A DNA stretch of 64,000 nt, taken from NCBI GenBank assembly GCA_963930655.1, contig OZ005607.1, positions 10,060,874 through 10,124,873 on the forward strand, written 5' to 3'. This stretch comes from Myrica gale. Its lineage: Eukaryota; Streptophyta; Magnoliopsida; Fagales; Myricaceae. Each line of letters begins with the position of its first letter. Position 1 is the first letter of the stretch. Under the pieces are notes generated by a model. That model saw only the letters and a list, made by a program, of their open reading frames with translations. It was not told where the DNA came from and did not search any database. Positions 56,415 to 64,000 of the stretch are shown here, piece by piece. The position numbers and the translations under genes are program-made.

Positions 56415-57979
56415 CAGTGGCGGAGCCAGAAACCCAATTAATGGGGGGTAAAACTTTTAAGGAAAAATGAGGAAAATTTTTTTTACTACTTAATGCAAAA
56501 AAATGTCTTAAGAGTATAAATAAAAAAAATTAAGGACTAAAAACAATAAAAATATTGAAATACACGTACCGTACTATTTGCTGATACTGAGAGGTGACAT
56601 TAAAGATTAAATTCTTGTTGTTCAAGACACCAACAGAGCACCAACTAATCACACAAACAAAAATATTTATATATATATTCTTTGTAAAACAAAACACGTA
56701 AATGAAATAAAGTATTTTCATCAATATAACTTTTTACTTCCATAAATGAAGTACTTATTTTTGTTGCCAGAAAGGATGTGCCCTATGCTCAATAAGTCCT
56801 GCTGAATTTGTTGGGATCTGTAAAAAGAAAACATAACACATAAATGAGAAAAATAAACAATTACTGTATTTATATTATTCTTGAAAGAAACAATAGCAAA
56901 ACGAAGCATATTGGAAAAAGAAGCCAAATTATCCAAAGTTCAAAAAGAATCCAGGTTCCAATGGCATAAAAATACTTCTCACCCTTTCTATAGTTTTTTT
57001 TAGTGTGACAGTACTATTGAACACGGGCTTCTCAAGAGTGGAATCTCTATCAACAATAAAATAACCCGAAATTGTAAGGAGGAAATACATACTTGGTAAA
57101 TGATAATAGAAAAAAAATTTGGACAAAAAGTTCAATTTTAACATCCAAATAACTATTCTACCCCCCTTACAAAATGAGAAAACAGAAAAATCGTAGTTCA
57201 AAGTGCCCATTACCTAGCTAAATTAATGGCTAAAATTTTGAAGAAATAGATTTATAACTTGATCCAAACGTCACAAATTACAATGGAAAAGAAGTTCCAC
57301 CTTCAGAGAAAGACAATTAAAAATAAGTTAATCTCATGTGCTATGAAAAATCAGACCTAAACAAACAAAAGATAGATGAAATGAGTCTTACTTCAACTTT
57401 GGATTTTCATAAATTGTGGAGAAGTCAGACATGTAAAATTAGATGATGATAGTGACAATAAAATGATATAACCAATGATTCTCTAGTAAGTAAAGATGGA
57501 CACGCAACACACTTGAATAATGGAATTATCACTAATCCAACAAGAGCACACCACCCTCTTTCTCAGTATTTGCGATATCCAAATTCTCAACCAAGTCCAA
57601 CATAAAAGGCTTTGAACAAAAAAAAAAGCAGTACTAGAATACTGAAAACATCTATTTCAATGATTACAACACACAACGATTATCAAGACTCAGGAGAAGT
57701 ATATGAAATATTCGTCGCAAAATTCATGACAACGTCGACAAGTTAATGTAGGATTTCAAGTTTTGACATAAATAAATATCTCTGATTATTCTTTTAATTT
57801 GATTTTGAGGTATTGGACTGCTTGGATTTTAAGGGGGGCGGGCTGATTCATCTAGACAGGCAAGGGGGCAAGCATAATTTTTATTTGGCCAAGGGGGGCA
57901 AACCTAATAAAAAAAAAATACATGTAAAAAAAAAATTTGGGGGGAGCGAACCGGGCCCCCCCCCCTCCCTCCGCCTGTG
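56415..57979. mobile_element. hAT element carrying a DA1-like exon (Pack-type)
   Basis: The ends CAGTGGCGGAGCC and, reversed, CACAGGCGGAGGG form the inverted repeat. A perfect 8 bp duplication AGTGGATA lies at 56407-56414 and 57980-57987. The 1,565 bp interior has no transposase. G- and C-rich runs sit close to the right end. It contains on the minus strand one exon-like segment of a DA1/DAR LIM-domain gene. The ends resemble those of 45536-46908. Confidence 0.85.
56755..56817 (-). pseudogene. Captured DA1-like LIM-domain exon fragment
   Basis: On the minus strand, a splice-acceptor-like TTCTTTTTACAG is followed by the frame IPTNSAGLIEHRAHPFWQQK and a stop. This segment is highly characteristic of DA1/DAR ubiquitin-receptor proteins, lying between their LIM domain and the conserved C-terminal peptidase-like region. 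Neighbouring DA1 exons were not found in the element, so it is a single-exon fragment with no expected function of its own. Confidence 0.75.
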
Positions 57980-58465
57980 AGTGGATATATTTACTTTATT
58001 TTCATCGAACAACTTAACACATTGACTAAAGAGTAAAGACAGAGGCCCTCCCCTCTTGTAACCGAGATCATTCTACGGTGGGACTATTGGGTATAAATGA
58101 GATCCAAATGTGCAAATCTAATTTCTATTTGAACTCGCTAGCTCATTAAAACAAATTCTATTTGAATATTTTATCTCCTAGTGGATGTAAATAATAGTTA
58201 TCAGTGCTTATTGGTCTTACATTTTATTTTTATTTTTGAAAAACTTATCCTTGTTTCTTTCAAATTGTCAATGTACACTCAAAACTACTAACCTTGATAT
58301 ACTACATCTTTATACTACCAATATGTTTTAAATTTTCATAATAGGTTGAAATTTAACTATTAAAATTAACGAAAATAAGTTATAAGAATTTATATTAATG
58401 GTCAGATTTCAACATATTGCATAACTTAAAAAGCAATTGGCAGTTTATAGACGAAATGTGCTACA

Positions 58466-58760
58466 ATTAACTTAGTGGATCCAAACCCCTTAAAGGGGAA
58501 GCTTTAGCAGCGAACTTGGCTGTGTCAGTTGCATAGGAGCTTAACTTGGATCATGTAATCTTGGAAGGAGACGCTCAAGTACTCCTCATTTCCCAACTGT
58601 CTAATTCGAATGACCTGGCAGATTGGATTATTGAGGAAGAGATGCAGTACATCAGAGCCGTGTGAAATATCACCCCAATTGGTACTACCAGTGGACGCCT
58701 AGAGAAGCTAACACTCTTTGGTCGGATGGTGTTTGTGAGAGAATGTTTTCGGGTGTATTG
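58466..58760 (+). pseudogene. RNase H-like (RVT_3) domain relic
   Basis: The plus strand reads KGEALAANLAVSVA, stop, ELNLDHVILEGDAQVLLISQ, NDLADWIIEEEMQYIRAV, stop, and in another frame QWTPREANTL. This matches the plant RNase H-like domain found at the end of LINE ORF2 and in related genes. Two stops and a frameshift make it a relic. Confidence 0.7.
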
Positions 58761-58932
58761 CTTTGTCTTACATCCCTATAGATGTGTGGTTTGGGGGCTG
58801 TATGGTCCAGAATTTGTCGTGGCGTTGAACTCAATTCATGCAGATACTGGTTCATATCCGTTTAAGCTCGATGTACGTGAATAGTTATTCAGATTTTCCT
58901 CATCACCTGAAACATATATGGATATTTGAGGG

Positions 58933-59112
58933 TGAAAATTTTGGGTATTGAGATTTGAGAAATATTATAAAGTAAAGATATGTCATGAGAATTGATGAAA
59001 AAATAAAGAGAGAAGATCTTTAATAAATATTATAATAATAAAAAATTATGTGATGAATTTTTTATTATTAAACTTAAATTTTTGGGCCTAAATTGTTGGA
59101 GCTCAAACAAGA
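58933..59112. repeat. MITE-like AT-rich repeat, inverted orientation
   Basis: GAAAATTTTGGGTATTGAGA and the following AAAAAATAAAGAGAGAAGAT read, when reversed, like the CAATAYCAAAAATTTTAC end and CTTCACTTTTTCATT block of the 37680-37880 family. Confidence 0.45.
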
Positions 59113-59371
59113 CCACTTGTCTCTTGTGACTACTTTACAAAGTTTCAATTGCTAAGAAAAAAAGGAAAAAAGAATTTTGTAGTGTGCGATGCACATTGTA
59201 ACTGTATTATGTTAAAGATATAAATTCTAATTTTTCCTTTTAACTTTGATCCATATATATCATGTCTTTCAAATAAAATAATAGTTTTTCATATGTGAGA
59301 AATATTTTCCAATATTTTATAATTACCCCTATTTTGAACCTTTTATGATTTGATATATCGGTGATGCCAGG

Positions 59372-59680
59372 GATTACTTTCCAAAACGAACACGTTTCTG
59401 ATTCAATGATTTGACTCCCTCACTCCTCAGGACTCAAAAAAGGAGTGGTTTGAACTTGGTGCGACTATCCCACACGGGACACATGCGAGAGAGCACTTGA
59501 TGAGAGCTAGCATAAGTTGCAGATTCCAGCCATCATACAAGCCACGGAGCCGTGCGGTGAGCTCAGAGCGAACTATTCTTTCGCCTTTTACTAAAGAATA
59601 CCGTGCGCTCGCCGCACACAGCGGCATACGCCTATTTTTGTAGGGGTTTCTCCCAGTGCGGTGAAGCTCCTAAAGAAAAG
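59372..59680. repeat. Dispersed repeat of unknown class (copy 1) with hairpin core
   Basis: It shares roughly 310 bp with 63112-63442 in the same orientation. A central block of about 40 bp beginning CAGAGCGAACTATTCTTTCG is identical in both copies, while flanking parts differ by about 15-20 percent. The block contains a perfect 8 bp stem, TATTCTTT/AAAGAATA at 59574-59600, with an 11-base loop. It has no reading frame of note, and the class is not recognised. Confidence 0.7.
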
Positions 59681-60797
59681 TCTAAACGCTTTCCGGTATT
59701 AATGCCCCATTTGAAATTGCGTCTGGAACTGGGAGTTCAAAAACAGCTTTTAATACATGAATAACAATTTTTCACACAAAAAAAGAATGTGCGTTTGGCT
59801 TAAAATAAAAAAAAGCAGTTTTTTAATACCTAAAAAGTTGGAAATTCAGTCCAGGAGAAGCTCCAGACCATCCAACTTCCCATTATTCCACTTTCTCCTC
59901 ATTGATTCCCTTCACTCTCACTTCTCCTGATAAAGCTGGTTAGAGAACAAAATTCAAGTTCCCTTCCCTCTCACTTCTCCTGTTATCAGCTTTTAATCAA
60001 TTCTTACTTTTATCCGTTCCTCTATTTGATTTTATATCTGTATCTATTAATTTTTTCTGTTGTTCTGCATAATTCAATGACTTCATTCTTTCCGTATTTG
60101 AATTACTGTTTACATAGTAGCTAGAATAGTTATCTTATCTTCGACAACAATCCATTTTTTGAAGGAGAAAAATAATGTCAAATCTCAACAACAATTTATT
60201 TTTAGAGTAAAATAACTAAAATAATAGAAACTGAAATACAATTTGGTCAAAAAGAAACATTTACCAAAGTTATTGAAATATTATAAAAAAACCACTACTT
60301 AACATTTAGAGAATAGCTTGACGGAGTATAGTAGGATGTAGTACGATTTTTTTTAAACTTGTCCTACATCCTATTTGAATGTGTCTTCTTTTAAAAAAAA
60401 ATAAAATCTAATGTTTACCGATGATAATTCAAATAGTCAAATATGCTGTTAGTTACAGAGTTACATTCTATTTGAATGTTATTAGGATTTGGAAACATTC
60501 ACAAATCTCATATATATACATAGTGAATTTATTAAATATTGATTTGCTAATAAAGTGAATTTATTTTGAAATTAATACTGATTTACTAGCTTGATGAGAT
60601 ACACGAAGTAGTAGAGGAAGGGTATTTTCTCAATTACTTTTGAGAAAACACATTATAATTGAAAAAAATGAGATATAGGTGATTTTTGGTCATTTTTAAC
60701 ATCTAAAAGTAATTTTTATTTTTTGTTACCAAACATGTATAATAGATTCAAATCACTTTAAAACATATAGTTGTCCAACACTAAACAAATTTTTTAC

Positions 60798-60972
60798 ATG
60801 GCGTTTGTGATGCTAAAATTTTAACAAAATTTTAATAAAATTCTAGGAGTTGGTAAAAAGGCAGAGAGAGAATGTAAAAGTTAGTGAAAAAAGTTAGTGA
60901 AACAGTGAAGAGAAAAAATTGTAATGATGATAAAATTTTAGTATTAAAATTTTAATTTGGCAAACATGATAA
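60798..60972. repeat. MITE, GTTTG/AAAATTTTA family (copy 3)
   Basis: The ends CATGGCGTTTGTGATGC and, reversed, CATGTTTGCCAAATTAAAATT are imperfect inverted repeats. The inner block TAGGAGTTGGTAAAAAGGCAGAGAGAGAATG is the reverse of CATTCTCTCTC...TTACTAACTCCTA in 10549-10712. Confidence 0.6.
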
Positions 60973-60999
60973 TAAAGCTCTACAGGTATAAGTTCTTCA

Positions 61000-62519
61000 A
61001 GCAAAAGCTTTATTGATAAAAGCTCTTTTTGTCACAACAATCACAAACTAAGCCTAAAACTTTTGATTTGTTATTTCGTATCGATTGATGAACAAGAAAA
61101 AGACGCCTAACTTTCAATTTAGTAGGCAATTGATTCTAAAAATCTTATAAAATATAATATCTAATTCATTTAATTTTTTTACAGTTACTTGACAAAGTCG
61201 TTAATACCATCTAATCTATTTAATATTTTTACTCTATGTATTAATTAACAACTAAAAATCTAATTTCACATCTAATCTATATAATATTTTTACCTTATAT
61301 GCATTAATTAACAACTAAAAATCTAGCTTTAAAAGGACTTAAGCTATAAACCATTTCACTAGAATTCATGAGGAGAGGAGGGACGCACAATCCGACTCTG
61401 GAGGTGAACAGAGCAGACACCGAGAATACCTTATGGAACCATATGAGGAGTATCCGCATTTCAATTGCATTGTATTCATCCTCTATATTGTTTCTATGGT
61501 TTGTATGACTTGAAATCATTGCACTGATACTATTTATTTCAAAGCATGAATTATACTTGTAAGAGCATGCCCCCTCCTTAGCCTTACCGAGTCAGTGAGA
61601 TTCACCCATTTTATATTTTTTATGTTTGCTTTTTTATTGTTAAGCATGATGTTGGATATTTGGAGGCTAAAGAGATTCTAGACGCATGGTCTATTTTGTA
61701 ACATTTTTGTTGTTTCCTTTACTTTCTTTCACTGACAGTGTTTCAAAACTGCTTTTGGACCCTTGAAACGCAGTTGTATCGGTGAGGTGGGCTATCGAAA
61801 GCTCACATTTTTGCTTATCTTAGGCCTATTCTTTTGTAGTCCTCGCAAATGACCCTTTTGTACCAAACTTTGTTCAGTTAAAAGAAAATTGTGTATTTCT
61901 CTTTGTTGATTTCTTTCTACAAGGTTTATCAATTTCCTTTAATCTCGCCTTAATCTTTTTACAATACCAATCATTTTTCAACCTAATTCATTATTGAGAT
62001 TTTCCTAAATAATTGCATATTATTACGATACGATGATACTTTATACGATTTTGTCATTTTCGTTTTAGTTGTTAACCGACTAAGGTTTTCCCAAGTACAG
62101 TGCAAATTTACCGATTTATTACTTTGTGAGATTTCACTTCTTTTGTTTAAGTTTCTAAACAGACTTACGACCTTTCTTTTAACTAATAAAATTTTTAATC
62201 AAGTCTTCCGCTAAGTAAATTCGAGGGCATTTAAGCGATCCTAAGAGTTTCTATTGTGCAGTAATCCCGCTTATGTGCATGTGATTACTGTATGTGAACC
62301 TATGAGGTAAGTACTAGCATGAGACATGATATTAGGGCAAGTAAAATAACACTTAGAGTGTTCTGAGTTCACGGAAAACATATAGGCGAAGACAAGAGAC
62401 ATCAATTACAAGATTATGATTTTTATTAAGGGTATTATCATCATAGCATTTTGAATATCATGGAAAAAAGGCAATTGAGTAACGTGTTCTGCACGTGCTG
62501 GACATTTCCGTTCATTTTC
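61000..62519. other. AT-rich intergenic DNA, no gene recognised
   Basis: A phrase ATCTAATYTATWTAATATTTTTAC recurs at about 61210 and 61270. Frame 61304-61519 on the minus strand has no motif. Nothing else is recognised. Confidence 0.4.
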
Positions 62520-62850
62520 ACGTCGAAATTATTTGGAGGTTGCAAATCGACATTACCATGTCTCAAAAATAAAAGAAGGGGGTGCAAAGTGTCAACCCCC
62601 CAAACTTAGTAGGTGCAAAGTGTAATTAACTCTTTTTTAATGTTAGTGGAACATGGTCAAGATAATCACGTGTTCGGCACGTGATTGATATTTTAGTTTG
62701 TTTTGACTGATAAATTAACAGGGGTGCAAATTAATGGAACTTAAAAGTTGAGTGGAGCAATGTTCTCAAAAATAAAAGAATGGAGTGCAAAGTGTTAGAC
62801 CTTTCAAACATCGTGAGTGCAAATTGTAATTAACCCTAACTTTAAACATA
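62520..62850. repeat. Fold-back repeat of the TTTGCACCC family (second locus)
   Basis: Phrases TCTCAAAAATAAAAGAAGGG, GGTGCAAAGTGT and GTGCAAAGTGTAATTAACTC, and a second set TCTCAAAAATAAAAGAATGG and GTGCAAATTGTAATTAACCC, match the internal and terminal parts of 27341-27818. Two partial copies seem to lie in tandem. Confidence 0.55.
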
Positions 62851-62983
62851 AAATTATAGAAAATAGACCATATAACTTAACCTTAATGGCAAAAAGTGTA
62901 AAGTGTAATTAAACCTCGTGAGTGCGAAATTTTCAAGGCACAGAGCCTATTTTTTCTTTCAAAAACAGGATGTATGATCAAGG

Positions 62984-63007
62984 TTTTTTTTTTTTTTTTT
63001 TTTTTTT
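62984..63007. repeat. Poly-T run
   Basis: A run of about 24 T, possibly the tail of a retroposed sequence on the minus strand. No element was identified next to it. Confidence 0.7.
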
Positions 63008-63111
63008 ACATTTCACATATTTTTCGCTATTTTTTACCTACAGTATTTGAATATTTTGTAATTCATACAACATTGACATCTTTAATAACTGAGAGAAAAA
63101 TGTAAAGCGAG

Positions 63112-63442
63112 GGGATTCAGTTTTCAAAAGGAACACGCTCGATCTGATTCAATGATATACTTTCCTCCGATACCGTGAAGGCTTTTCTCATTACTCTTAA
63201 GCAGCGGTTTGAACTATGTTTGACCGTCCCTCACTGGATACATGTGAGAGCGCAGTAGAAGAGAGCTAATATTATAGGGAGATTCCAGCTCGTAACCAAA
63301 CCACGGAGCCGTGCGGGGAGCACAGAGCGAACTATTCTTTCGCCTTTTACTAAAGAATACCGTGTGCACGCCGCAGACAGCGGCATACGCTAATTTTTAG
63401 AGGGATTTCTCCCAGTGTGGTGAAGCTCCTAAAGTAGAGTGT
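63112..63442. repeat. Dispersed repeat of unknown class (copy 2) with hairpin core
   Basis: This is the partner of 59372-59680. The identical core runs from about 63324 to 63364, with the hairpin at 63333-63359. It ends in TCTCCCAGTGTGGTGAAGCT, about 90 bp before a Copia gag relic, so it could be an LTR or leader part of that element. That link is inference. Confidence 0.65.
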
Positions 63443-63532
63443 CCCAAATTCATTCTACAGTAAGGTCTCATCGAGCTTCACATGATTGATAGAAAATACA
63501 CAGTTCTATAAATTCAGTCTTCAGTTGCAGCC

Positions 63533-64000
63533 GTGGGTAAAAGTGAAACCCTTGATGATGAAGATTTAATCTCCTTCATTAACAGTGGGTTGAATCCTCT
63601 ATTCACTCCTCCTGATGCTGGTTTTTTTGCTCTCTATGCGCCCAAGTCCAACAATTTCAATTTCCACCCTTCTCACCACAAGTCTCGGCCACCACATGAA
63701 TTTTCTCCTCGCTCACCTATGCAAAATCCTTAGTTCAGCGGCTCTTCTCCCACTCCAACTTCTCAACCCAAGCCTCCTTGTCAAATTTGTGTCAAGAGCA
63801 ATCACCAAGCGCTGGATTGTTACCATCGTATGGATTACACAATCACCAAGAGACCCTCCTGCTCAACTTGCCACCATGGTCACTTAGTCCAATGCTCTCA
63901 ATGACGAGCAGACTTGGTGTGCCGACAGCGGGCATATAATCACATAGCACCACAAGAAGACTATCTGGTCGAGAAGCGGCCATTCCATGGAACTGATTCA
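63533..64000 (+). pseudogene. Copia gag relic with zinc knuckle, cut by the window end
   Basis: The frame from 63533 reads KSETLDDEDLISFINSGLNP (gag), a linker rich in Ser/Pro/His, a stop at about 63731, then CQICVKSNHQALDCYHRMDY (CCHC knuckle). Another stop lies near 63902. The order is that of plant Ty1/Copia gag just before protease. It continues past the window, and the stops make it non-functional. Confidence 0.75.

Noticed and set aside
59480..59520. CTTGATGAGAG resembling the CTGATGA core of a hammerhead ribozyme in the unknown repeat
   Set aside because: The second copy lacks it and no matching GAAA and stem II arrangement was found.

Overview
The window is nuclear DNA of a flowering plant, most likely a woody eudicot. 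The evidence is intron-rich genes with plant-type splice sites, AT-rich introns, plant gene families (an ankyrin/PGG membrane protein, a CrRLK1L receptor kinase, plant-type NOT2) and many LTR retrotransposons, hAT elements and MITEs. No tRNA, rRNA, CRISPR or organellar gene was seen. Species is not assigned.

Layout. 1-300 holds a fold-back MITE. 2325-5691 (+) is a three-exon ankyrin-repeat/PGG membrane protein of the ITN1-like type. 5934-16395 is a block of two decayed Copia retrotransposons, both on the minus strand, with nested MITEs. 17414-27067 (+) is a complete 20-exon gene for the E3 UFM1-protein ligase UFL1. 28614-35368 (-), with a 5' UTR exon near 36.6-36.75 kb, is a complete 13-coding-exon gene for CCR4-NOT subunit 2 (NOT2/VIP2), convergent with UFL1. 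Each of these two genes carries in one intron a 5'-truncated LINE of the same family, with clear target-site duplications. 37.7-51.3 kb is a gene-free accessory region: MITEs, a non-autonomous LTR element with a minisatellite body nested in an older LTR, a TRIM-like element carrying two further insertions, and a hAT element that contains exon pieces of the ER-membrane-complex gene EMC4. 52212-54722 (+) is an intact single-exon THESEUS1-like receptor kinase with a 5' UTR intron. 56415-57979 is a second hAT element carrying a DA1-like LIM-domain exon. 58-64 kb holds an RNase H-like relic, MITEs, a two-copy repeat of unknown class with a hairpin core, and the start of another Copia gag relic.

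The four intact genes are unrelated housekeeping or signalling genes, and nothing suggests they act as a cluster. UFL1 works in UFMylation at the ER, NOT2 in mRNA decay and transcription, the receptor kinase in cell-wall sensing, and the ankyrin protein probably in stress signalling at membranes. The most notable content is transposon biology: two CAGNGGCGG-ended hAT elements with target-site duplications of 8 of 8 and 7 of 8 bases each carry a fragment of a host gene with an intron boundary preserved. This points to DNA-level capture (Pack-type transduplication). All gene names rest on recognising protein motifs by eye; no database search was run.
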